Below are positions 52,096-62,859 of a stretch of 64,000 nucleotides of DNA, piece by piece. The DNA lies in the NCBI GenBank assembly GCA_949752795.1, contig CATKHW010000061.1, forward strand, positions 2,356,001 through 2,420,000. The letters are read 5' to 3'. The notes beneath the pieces were generated by a model that was not told the DNA's origin, searched no databases, and saw only the letters and a list, made by a program, of their open reading frames with translations. Source of the stretch: Hyperoodon ampullatus (lineage: Eukaryota > Chordata > Mammalia > Artiodactyla > Ziphiidae). A program made the translations under genes and the position numbers. Every line of letters begins with the position of its first letter. Position 1 is the stretch's first letter.

Positions 52096-53833
52096 CTCTC
52101 CAAAAACGAGTTGAAAAATGGAGCTCAGGGACACAGCAATTCACAAACTGGCCGAGTAATAAAGGACACCTATCGTCCAAAAATCTGTTGAGGGAAGGCA
52201 ACGAGGCGGACTTGAAAGCGAGGCAGAATAGCAGGAAACAGATTTCAAGAGGTACGTTGGAATCGCCTTTAAAGCACAGGAAGAGGGGCACAACTTCGAC
52301 AATGATGCACTTGGCCAAAAAGGGCGTAAGCGTTTTCTCCTGAATATATTCAGGAGAAAACGCATACGCCCTTTTTGGCCAAGCAAGCAAGCGGGCAATG
52401 CAAATCTGCACTACAAAGAAGTATCACTTCCCACCGGTCAAAAGGGACATCCACAAAATGTGTAAGAACCAGAAAGGCAAGACAGGCCCTGGAGAACAGG
52501 GAGCCTTGTTATGCTGATGGGCGGGATGTAAATTGCCAACTGCCTCTCTGGAGGAGTGCATTCTGTTCCCTAAAACAAGTAAAGAACAGAGCTACAGAGC
52601 CAAGGGCACTACCAGTCTAGGGAATATACCTTGGGAAAACTGAAAATCAATAAGACAGAGCCACCCCAAAATTTAGGGCTGCACTGCATACAAGGACCTC
52701 AACTTGGATACACCTTAAGTATCCCAGAAAATATAAACATGGTTCAAAAAATTGTGGTACTTACGTACGATGGAATATCCCTCAGCCATGAAATCAATGT
52801 CATAAGACCAGTAGCAGCAAAATGGGTGGATTCAGGTACGATGATTCTAAGTGAAATAAGTCACACAGAAAAAGAAACTTATCATAAGATATCACTTATG
52901 AAGATCCTGTAAACATGGCTACACTTGAACTGAGTTAGGAAAGAGAACAGTGTCTCACATTTAGAAAACACTCTTATACCTGCTTAAGGGGGAAGGAGAG
53001 GTGGGGTGATGCATAAAACCAGAGTTTGATATAAGCACAGGTACCGTTCCAAAAACCAACTATGGAATAGACAAGACCTACACCGTCCTCAGTGAAAGGG
53101 ACTCAAAACCCCATATTTCCCGCAGAGAAAGTATCTGACTAGTAAGAATCTTAAAACCTATGTATTGATATGTCGCCGTAAGGGAATCAAGTGTGTCTAG
53201 ACTGGCATAAACATGGCAGCGAGAATCAGCTCAAACCCACTATAAAAAGAAATTTCAAAAACAAAACAAAAAAACTGGGAAATTCTTTACAATTCCTTCA
53301 GGGTCTCTGATGAAAGCTGGATTGACCCTATCTACAACGACAGGTGGATGTGGCATAAGGAGGGACACTTGGGACTGAGATGATTGGTGAGATTGGGTGA
53401 GCAAATGCAGACCCTTTAAAGCAATAATGCATGGCACCCATTCCATGGGTCCGAACTCTCCAGGTTGAAGGGAATATTACTACAGCTATAACATGTGCGG
53501 GAAACCTAGGGAATGGACACACTGTGAATACGAAAGGTTTCTAAAACTCAACGCATAGTCCCTCTCCTGGTGCTCCGGTTTGACTTTCCGTCTGCTTTAC
53601 TATCAACCTCCCAACTTGGAGAGACAGCCCCTTTAACCTCTTGGTTCGCACAGGTTGAAAATTTGGCAGAGGATGAAAGGGAAGAGGGAGAACCAATGAG
53701 AGAGTAGCTGTTAGGCATTTGGACGGGCACATATCACTGTAATTTCCCGGCAGGAAGAAGAATTAACCAAATTCTCAGCCACCCACCGGGAACCAGTATA
53801 GGTCCTGAACCAAAATTTTGGACTTGCGGTCAG
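52096..53833 (+). repeat. Satellite monomer 31 (1738 bp, second of a dimer)
   Basis: 5' half: gctctccaaa, agggacac, gacacctatcg, gggcgtaagcg, gaaccag, ccctaaaac. 3' half identical in type to unit 29. Confidence 0.97.
52310..52383. repeat. Palindrome, unit 31 (one mismatch)
   Basis: Left arm gggcgtaagcg. Confidence 0.93.
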
Positions 53834-55572
53834 CTCACCAAAAACGAGTTGAAAAATGGAGCTCAGGGGCACAGCAATTCACAAACTGGCCGAGTAATAA
53901 AGGACAACTATCGTCCAAAAATCTGTTGAGGGAAGGCAACGAGGCAGACTTGAAAGCGAGGCAGGATAGCAGGAAACAGATTTCAAGAGGTACGTTGGAA
54001 TCGACTTTAAAGCACAGGAAGAGGGGCACAACTTCGACAATGATGCACTTGGCCAAAAAGGGCGTATGCGTTTTCTCCTGAATATATTCAGGAGAAAACG
54101 CATACGCCCTTTTTGGCCAAGCAAGCAAGCGGGCAATGCAAATCTGCACTACAAAGAAGTATCACTTCCCACCGGTCAAAAGGGACATCCACAAAATGTG
54201 TAAGAACAAGAAAGGCAAGACAGGCCCTGGAGAACAGGGAGCCTTGTTATGCTGATGGGCGGGATGTAAATTGCCAACTGCCTCTCTGGAGGAGTGCATT
54301 CTGTTCCCTACAACAAGTAAAGAACAGAGCTACAGAGCCAAGGGCACTACCAGTCTAGGGAATATACCTTGGGAAAACTGAAAATCAATAAGACAGAGCC
54401 ACCCCAAAATTTAGGGCTGCACTGCATACAAGGACCTCAACTTGGATACACCTTAAGTATCCCAGAAAATATAAACATGGTTCAAAAAATTGTGGTACTT
54501 ACGTACGATGGAATATCCCTCAGCCATGAAATCAATGTCATAAGACCAGTAGCAGCAAAATGGGTGGATTCAGGTACGATGATTCTAAGTGAAATAAGTC
54601 ACACAGAAAAAGAAACTTATCATAAGATATCACTTATGAAGATCCTGTAAACATGACTACACTTGAACTGAGTTAGGAAAGAGAACAGTGTCTCACATTT
54701 AGAAAACACTCTTATACCTGCTTAAGGGGGAAGGAGAGGTGGGGTGATGCATAAAACCAGAGTTTGATATAAGCACAGGTACCGTTCCAAAAACCAACTA
54801 TGGAATAGACAAGACCTACACCGTCCTCAGTGAAATGGACTCAAAACCCCATATTTCCCGCAGAGGAAAATATCTGACTAGTAAGAATCTTAAAACCTAT
54901 GTATAGATATGTCTCCGTAAGGGAATCAAGTGTGTCTAGACTGGCATAAACATGGCAGCGAGAATCAGCTCAAACCCACTATAAAAAGGAATTTCAAAAA
55001 CAAAACAAAAAAACTGGGAAATTCTTTACAATTCCTTCAGGGTCTCTGATGAAAGCTGGAATGACCCTATCTACAATGACAGCTGGATGTGGCATAAGGA
55101 GGGACACTTGGGACTGAGATGATTGGTGAGATTGGGTGAGCAAATGCACACCCTTTAAAGCAATAATGCATGGCACCCATTCCATGGGTCCGAACTCTCC
55201 AGGTTGAAGGGAATATTACTACAGCTATAACATGTGCGGGAAACCTAGAGAACGGACACACTGTGAATACGAAAGGTTTCTAAAACTCAACGAATAGTCC
55301 CTCTCATGGTGCTCCGGTTTGACTTTCCGTCTGCTTTACTATCAACCTCCCAACTTGGAGAGACAGCCCCTTTAAGCTCTTGGTTCGCACAGGTTGCCAA
55401 TTTGGCAGAGGATGAAAGGGAAGAGGGAGAACCAATGAGAGAGTAGCTGTTAGGCATTTGGACGGGCACATATCACTGTAATTTCCTGGCAGGAAGAAGA
55501 ATTAACCAAATTCTCAGCCACCCACCGGGAACCAGTATAGGTCCTGAGCCAAAATTTTGGACTTGCGGTCAG
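53834..55572 (+). repeat. Satellite monomer 32 (1739 bp, first of a dimer)
   Basis: Copy of unit 30 at all diagnostic sites checked. Confidence 0.97.
54048..54121. repeat. 74-bp perfect palindrome, unit 32
   Basis: Perfect. Confidence 0.95.
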
Positions 55573-57311
55573 CTCTCCAAAAACGAGTTGAAAAATGGAG
55601 CTCAGGGACACAGCAATTCACAAACTGGCCGAGTAATAAAGGACACCTATCGTCCAAAAATCTGTTGAGGGAAGGCAACGAGGCGGACTTGAAAGCGAGG
55701 CAGAATAGCAGGAAACAGATTTCAAGAGGTACGTTGGAATCGCCTTTAAAGCACAGGAAGAGGGGCACAACTTCGACAATGATGCACTTGGCCAAAAAGG
55801 GCGTAAGCGTTTTCTCCTGAATATATTCAGGAGAAAACGCATACGCCCTTTTTGGCCAAGCAAGCAAGCGGGCAATGCAAATCTGCACTACAAAGAAGTA
55901 TCACTTCCCACCGGTCAAAAGGGACATCCACAAAATGTGTAAGAACCAGAAAGGCAAGACAGGCCCTGGAGAACAGGGAGCCTTGTTATGCTGATGGGCG
56001 GGATGTAAATTGCCAACTGCCTCTCTGGAGGAGTGCATTCTGTTCCCTAAAACAAGTAAAGAACAGAGCTACAGAGCCAAGGGCACTACCAGTCTAGGGA
56101 ATATACCTTGGGAAAACTGAAAATCAATAAGACAGAGCCACCCCAAAATTTAGGGCTGCACTGCATACAAGGACCTCAACTTGGATACACCTTAAGTATC
56201 CCAGAAAATATAAACATGGTTCAAAAAATTGTGGTACTTACGTACGATGGAATATCCCTCAGCCATGAAATCAATGTCATAAGACCAGTAGCAGCAAAAT
56301 GGGTGGATTCAGGTACGATGATTCTAAGTGAAATAAGTCACACAGAAAAAGAAACTTATCATAAGATATCACTTATGAAGATCCTGTAAACATGGCTACA
56401 CTTGAACTGAGTTAGGAAAGAGAACAGTGTCTCACATTTAGAAAACACTCTTATACCTGTTTAAGGGGGAAGGAGAGGTGGGGTGATGCATAAAACCAGA
56501 GTTTGATATAAGCACAGGTACCGTTCCAAAAACCAACTATGGAATAGACAAGACCTACACCGTCCTCAGTGAAAGGGACTCAAAACCCCATATTTCCCGC
56601 AGAGGAAAATATCTGACTAGTAAGAATCTTAAAACCTATGTATTGATATGTCTCCGTAAGGGAATCAAGTGTGTCTAGACTGGCATAAACATGGCAGCGA
56701 GAATCAGCTCAAACCCACTATAAAAAGGAATTTCAAAAACAAAACAAAAAAACTGGGAAATTCTTTACAATTCCTTCAGGGTCTCTGATGAAAGCTGGAA
56801 TGACCCTATCTACAACGACAGCTGGATGTGGCATAAGGAGGGACACTTGGGACTGAGAGGATTGGTGAGATTGGGTGAGCAAATGCAGACACTTTAAAGC
56901 AATAATGCATGGCACCCATTCCATGGGTCCGAACTCTCCAGGTTGAAGGGAATATTACTACAGCTTTAACATGTGCGGGAAACCTAGAGAACGGACACAC
57001 TGTGAATACGAAAGGTTTCTAAAACTCAAAGAATAGTCCCTCTCATGGTGCTCCGGTTTGACTTTCCGTCTGCTTTACTATCAACCTCCCAACTTGGAGA
57101 GACAGCCCCTTTAACCTCTTGGTTCGCACAGGTTTCCAATTTGGCAGAAGATGAAAGGGAAGAGGGAGAACCAATGAGAGAGTAGCTGTTAGGCATTTGG
57201 ACGGGCACATATCACTGTAATTTCCCGGCAGGAAGAAGAATTAACCAAATTCTCAGCCACCCACCGGGAACCAGTATAGGTCCTGAACCAGAATTTTGGA
57301 CTTGCGGTCAG
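55573..57311 (+). repeat. Satellite monomer 33 (1739 bp, second of a dimer)
   Basis: 5' half copies unit 31. From 56460 it has private variants: cctgtttaagg, gagaggattgg, agacactttaaag, agctttaac, caaagaatag, ggtttccaat, agaagatgaaag, accagaattttgg. Confidence 0.97.
55787..55860. repeat. Palindrome, unit 33 (one mismatch)
   Basis: Left arm gggcgtaagcg, copied from unit 31 or the reverse. Confidence 0.93.
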
Positions 57312-59051
57312 CTCACCAAAAACGAGTTGAAAAATGGAGCTCAGGGGCACAGCAATTCACAAACTGGCCGAGTAATAAAGGACAACTATCGTCCAAAAAT
57401 CTGTTGAGGGAAGGCAACGAGGCGGACTTGAAAGCGAGGCAGAATAGCAGGAAACAGATTTCAAGAGGTACGTTGGAATCGCCTTTAAAGCACAGGAAGA
57501 GGGGCACAACTTCGACAATGATGCACTTGGCCAAAAAGGGCGTATGCGTTTTCTCCTGAATATATTCAGGAGAAAACGCATACGCCCTTTTTGGCCAAGC
57601 AAGCAAGCGGGCAATGCAAATCTGCACTACAAAGAAGTATCACTTCCCACCGGTCAAAGGGGACATCCACAAAATGTGTAAGAACAAGAAAGGCAAGACA
57701 GGCCCTGGAGAACAGGGAGCCTTGTTATGCTGATGGGCGGGATGTAAATTGCCCACTGCCTCTCTGGAGGAGTGGATTCTGTTCCCTACAACAAGTAAAG
57801 AACAGAGCTACAGAGCCAAGGGCACTACCAGTCTAGGGAATATACCTTGGGAAAACTGAAAATCAATAAGACAGAGCCACCCCAAAATTTAGGGCTGCAC
57901 TGCATACAAGGATCTCAACTTGGATACACCTTAAGTATCCCAGAAAATATAAACATGGTTCAAAAAATTGTGGTACTTACGTACGATGGAATATCCCTCA
58001 GCCATGAAATCAATGTCATAAGACCAGTAGCAGCAAAATGGGTGGATTCAGGTACGATGATTCTAAGTGAAATAAGTCACACAGAAAAAGAAACTTATCA
58101 TAAGATATCACTTATGAAGATCCTGTAAACATGGCTACACTTGAACTGAGTTAGGAAAGAGAACAGTGTCTCACATTTAGAAAACACTCTTATACCTGCT
58201 TAAGGGGGAAGGAGAGGTGGGGTGATGCATAAAACCAGAGTTTGATATAAGCACAGGTACCGTTCCAAAAACCAACTATGGAATAGACAAGACCTACACC
58301 GTCCTCAGCGAAAGGGACTCAAAACCCCATATTTCCCGCAGAGGAAAATATCTGACTAGTAAGAATCTTAAAACCTATGTATTGATATGTCTCCGTAAGG
58401 GAATCAAGTGTGTCTAGACTGACATAAACATGGCAGCGAGAATCAGCTCAAACCCACTATAAAAAGGAATTTCAAAAACAAAACAAAAGAAACTGGGAAA
58501 TTCTTTACAATTCCTTCAGTGTCTCTGATGAGAGCAGGAATGACCCTATCTACAACGACAGCTGGATGTGGCATAAGGAGGGACACTTGGGACTGAGACG
58601 ATTGGTGAGATTGGGTGAGCAAATGCAGACCCTTTAAAGCAATAATGCATGGCACCCATTCCATGGGTCCAAACTCTCCAGGTTGAAGGGAATATTACTA
58701 CAGCTATAACATGTGCGGGATACCTAGGGAACGGACACACTGTGAATACGAAAGGTTTCTAAAACTCAACGAATAATCCCACTCCTGTTGCTCCGGTTTG
58801 ACTTTCCGTCTGCTTTACTATCAACCTCCCAACTTGGAGAGACAGCCCCTTTAACCTCCTGGTTCGCACAGGTTGCCAATTTGGCAGAGGATGAAAGGGA
58901 AGAGGGAGAACCAATGAGAGAGTAGCTGTTAGGCATTTGGACGGGCACATATCACTGTAATTTCCCGGCAGGAAGAAGAATTAACCAAATTCTCAGCCAC
59001 CCACCGGGAACCAGTATAGGTCCTGAGCCAAAATTTTGGACTTGCGGTCAG
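57312..59051 (+). repeat. Satellite monomer 34 (1740 bp)
   Basis: ggtcaaagggg, gcccactgc, agtggattc, cagcgaaagg, ctgacataaac, one extra base in the tail (aacaaaagaaac), gatgagagcagg, gggtccaaac, gcgggatacctaggg, cactcctgttgc. Confidence 0.97.
57526..57599. repeat. 74-bp perfect palindrome, unit 34
   Basis: Perfect. Confidence 0.95.
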
Positions 59052-59265
59052 CTCACCAAAAACGAGTTGAAAAATGGAGCTCAGGGGCACAGCAATTCAC
59101 AAATTGGCCGAGTAATAAAGGACAACTATCGTCCAAAAATCTGTTGAGGGAAGGCAACGAGGCGGACTTGAAAGCGAGGCAGAATAGCAGGAAACAGATT
59201 TCAAGAGGTACGTTGGAATCGCCTTTAAAGCACAGGAAGAGGGGCACAACTTCGACAATGATGCA

Positions 59266-59339
59266 CTTGGCCAAAAAGGGCGTATGCGTTTTGTCCTGAA
59301 TATATTCAGGAGAAAACGCATACGCCCTTTTTGGCCAAG
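59266..59339. repeat. Palindrome, unit 35 (one mismatch)
   Basis: Left arm gcgttttgtcctg instead of gcgttttctcctg. Confidence 0.93.
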
Positions 59340-59363
59340 CAAGCAAGTGGGCAATGCAAATCT

Positions 59364-59383
59364 GCAATACAAAGAAGTATTGC
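59364..59383. repeat. Short perfect hairpin created by linked substitutions (unit 35)
   Basis: Seven-base arms gcaatac/gtattgc flank the loop aaagaa. In ordinary monomers the arms are gcactac/gtatcac and pair at only four of seven positions. One change in the left arm and two in the right arm together make the stem perfect. Confidence 0.7.
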
Positions 59384-60789
59384 TTCCCACCGGTCAAAAG
59401 GGACATCCACAAAATGTGTAAGAACAAGAAAGGCAAGACAGGCCCTGGAGAACAGGGAGCCTTGTTATGCTGATGGGCGGGATGTAAATTGCCAACTGCC
59501 TCTCTGGAGGAGTGCATTCTGTTCCCTAAAACAAGTAAAGAACAGAGCTACAGAGCCAAGGGCACTACCAGTCTAGGGAATATACCTTGGGAAAACTGAA
59601 AATCAATAAGACAGAGCCACCCCAAAATTTAGGGCTGCACTGCATACAAGGACCTCAACTTGGATACACCTTAAGTATCCCAGAAAATATAAACATGGTT
59701 CAAAAAATTGTGGTACTTACGTACGATGGAATATCCCTCAGCCATGAAATCAATGTCATAAGACGAGTAGCAGCAAAATGGGTGGATTCAGGTACGATGA
59801 TTCTAAGTGAAATAAGTCACACAGAAAAAGAAACTTATCATAAGATATCACTTATGAAGATCCTGTAAACATGGCTACACTTTAACTGAGTTAGGAAAGA
59901 GAACAGTGTCTCACATTTAGAAAACACTCTTATACCTGCTTAAGGGGGAAGGAGAGGTGGGGTGATGCATAAAACCAGAGTTTGATATAAGCACAGGTAC
60001 CATTCCAAAAACCAACTATGGAATAGACAAGACCTACACCGTCCTCAGTGAAAGGGACTCAAAACCCCATATTTCCCGCAGAGAAAGTATCTGACTAGTA
60101 AGAATCTTAAAACCTATGTATTGATATGTCTCCGTAAGGGAATCAAGTGTGTCTAGACTGGCATAAACATGGCAGCGAGAATCAGCTCAAACCCACTATA
60201 AAAAGGAATTTCAAAAACAAAACAAAAAAACTGGGAAATTCTTTACAATTCCTTCAGGGTCTCTGATGAAAGCTGGAATGACCCTATCTACAACGACAGC
60301 TGGATGTGGCATAAGTAGGGACACTTGGGACTGAGACGATTGGTGAGATTGGGTGAGCAAATGCAGACCCTTTAAAGCAATAATGCATGGCACCCATTCC
60401 ATGGGTCCGAACTCTCCAGGTTGAAGGGAATATTACTACAGCTATAACATGTGCGGGATACCTAGGGAACGGACACACTGTGAATACGAAAGGTTTCTAA
60501 AACTCAACGAATAATCCCACTCCTGTTGCTCCGGTTTGACTTTCCGTCTGCTTTACTATCAACCTCCCAACTTGGAGAGACAGCCCCTTTAACCTCTTGG
60601 TTCGCACAGGTTGCCAATTTGGCAGAGAATGAAAGGGAAGAGGGAGAACCAATGAGAGAGTAGCTGTTAGGCATTTGGACGGGCACATATCACTGTAATT
60701 TCCCGGCAGGAAGAAGAATTAACCAAATTCTCAGCCACCCACCGGGAACCAGTATAGGTCCTGAGCCAAAATTTTGGACTTGCGGTCAG

Positions 60790-62527
60790 CTCACCAAAAA
60801 CGAGTTGAAAAATGGAGCTCAGGGGCACAGCAATTCACAAACTGGCCGAGTAATAAAGGACAACTATCGTCCAAAAATCTGTTGAGGGAAGGCAACGAGG
60901 TGGACTTGAAAGCGAGGCAGAATAGCAGGAAACAGATTTCAAGAGGTACGTTGGAATCGCCTTTAAAGCACAGGAAGAGGGGCACAACTTCGACAATGAT
61001 GCACTTGGCCAAAAAGGGCGTATGCGTTTTCTCCTGAATATATTCAGGAGAAAACGCATACGCCCTTTTTGGCCAAGCAAGCAAGCGGGCAATGCAAATC
61101 TGCACTACAAAGAAGTATCACTTCCCACCGGTCAAAGGGGACATCCACAAAATGTGTAAGAACAAGAAAGGCAAGACAGGCCCTGGAGAACAGGGAGCCT
61201 TGTTATGCTGATGGGCGGGATGTAAATTGCCAACTGCCTCTCTGGAGGAGTGCATTCTGTTCCCTACAACAAGTAAAGAACAGAGCTACAGAGCCAAGGG
61301 CACTACCAGTCTAGGGAATATACCTTGGGAAACTGAAAATCAATAAGACAGAGCCACCCCAAAATTTAGGGCTGCAGTGCATACAAGGATCTCAACTTGG
61401 ATACACCTTAAGTATCCCAGAAAATATAAACATGGTTCAAAAAATTGTGGTACTTACGTACGATGGAATATCCCTCAGCCATGAAATCAATGTCTTAAGA
61501 CCAGTAGCAGCAAAATGGGTAGATTCAGGTACGATGATTCTAAGTGAAATAAGTCACACAGAAAAAGAAACTTATCATAAGATATCACTTATGAAGATCC
61601 TGTAAACATGGCTACACTTGAACTGAGTTAGGAAAGAGAACAGTGTCTCACATTTAGAAAACACTCTTATACCTGCTTAAGGGGGAAGGAGAGGTGGGGT
61701 GATGCATAAAACCAGAGTTTTATATAAGCACAGGTACCATTCCAAAAACCAACTATGGAATAGACAAGACCTACACCGTCCTCAGCGAAAGGGACTCAAA
61801 ACCCCATATTTCCCGCAGAGGAAAATATCTGACTAGTAAGAATCTTAAAACCTATGTATTGATATGTCTCCGTAAGGGAATCAAGTGTGTCTAGACTGGC
61901 ATAAACATGGCAGCGAGAATCAGCTCAAACCCACTATAAAAAGGAATTTCAAAAACAAAACAAAAAAACTGGGAAATTCTTTACAATTCCTTCAGTGTCT
62001 CTGATGAAAGCTGGAATGACCCTATCTACAACGACAGCTGGATGTGGCATAAGGAGGGACACTTGGGACTGAGACGATTGGTGAGATTGGGTGAGCAAAT
62101 GCAGACCCTTTAAAGCAATAATGCATGGCACCCATTCCATGGGTCCGAACTCTCCAGGTTGAAGGGAATATTACTACAGCTATAACATGTGCGGGATACC
62201 TAGGGAACGGACACACTGTGAATACGAAAGGTTTCTAAAACTCAACGAATAATCCCACTCCTGTTGCTCCGGTTTGACTTTCCGTCTGCTTTACTATCAA
62301 CCTCCCAACTTGGAGAGACAGCCCCTTTAACCTCTTGGTTCGCACAGGTTGCCAATTTGGCAGAGGATGAAAGGGAAGAGGGAGAACCAATGAGAGAGTA
62401 GCTGTTAGGCATTTGGACGGGCACATATCACTGTAATTTCCCGGCAGGAAGAAGAATTAACCAAATTCTCAGCCACCCACCGGGAACCAGTATAGGTCCT
62501 GAGCCAAAATTTTGGACTTGCGGTCAG
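60790..62527 (+). repeat. Satellite monomer 36 (1738 bp)
   Basis: gaggtgg, ggtcaaagggg, 1-bp loss in ccttgggaaactg (~61324, frameshift in the ORF2 remnant), ctgcagtgc, tgtcttaag, gttttatataag, accattcc, gcgggatacctaggg. Confidence 0.97.
61004..61077. repeat. 74-bp perfect palindrome, unit 36
   Basis: Perfect. Confidence 0.95.
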
Positions 62528-62741
62528 CTCACCAAAAACGAGTTGAAAAATGGAGCTCAGGGGCACAGCCATTCACAAACTGGCCGAGTAATAAAGGACA
62601 ACTATCGTCCAAAAATCTGTTGAGGGAAGGCAAGGAGGCGGACTTGAAAGCGAGGCAGAATAGCAGGAAACAGATTTCAAGAGGTACGTTGGAATCGCCT
62701 TTAAAGCACAGGAAGAGGGGCACAACTTCGACAATGATGCA

Positions 62742-62815
62742 CTTGGCCAAAAAGGGCGTATGCGTTTTGTCCTGAATATATTCCGGAGAAAACGCATACG
62801 CCCTTTTTGGCCAAG
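62742..62815. repeat. Palindrome, unit 37 (two mismatches)
   Basis: Left arm ttttgtcctg as in unit 35 plus right arm ttccggag instead of ttcaggag. Confidence 0.93.
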
Positions 62816-62839
62816 CAAGCAAGTGGGCAATGCAAATCT

Positions 62840-62859
62840 GCAATACAAAGAAGTATTGC
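62840..62859. repeat. Short perfect hairpin created by linked substitutions (unit 37)
   Basis: Same three linked changes as in unit 35. Intervening unit 36 has the ordinary unpaired version, consistent with alternating monomer types. Confidence 0.7.

Larger units (their letters stand above)
49339..56459 (+). repeat. Recent 3477-bp dimer tandem duplication
   Basis: The block ~49339-52982 matches ~52816-56459 at every diagnostic position I checked. These include agagaaagtatctg, tgtcgccg, aaagaaatttc, gacaggtgg, ggttgaaaattt, caggatag, acatgactac, gaaatggactc, cctctcatgg and gggcgtaagcg. The left limit is the gtagtag/gtagcag difference at 49338 versus 52815. The right limit is the C/T difference at 52983 versus 56460. 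The repeat period is two monomers. Confidence 0.8.
59052..60789 (+). repeat. Satellite monomer 35 (1738 bp)
   Basis: aaattggccg, ttttgtcctg, aagtgggcaatg, the hairpin-forming gcaatac...gtattgc, agacgagtagc, ctttaactg, accattcc, 1-bp loss in agagaaagtatc, ataagtaggg. Confidence 0.97.
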
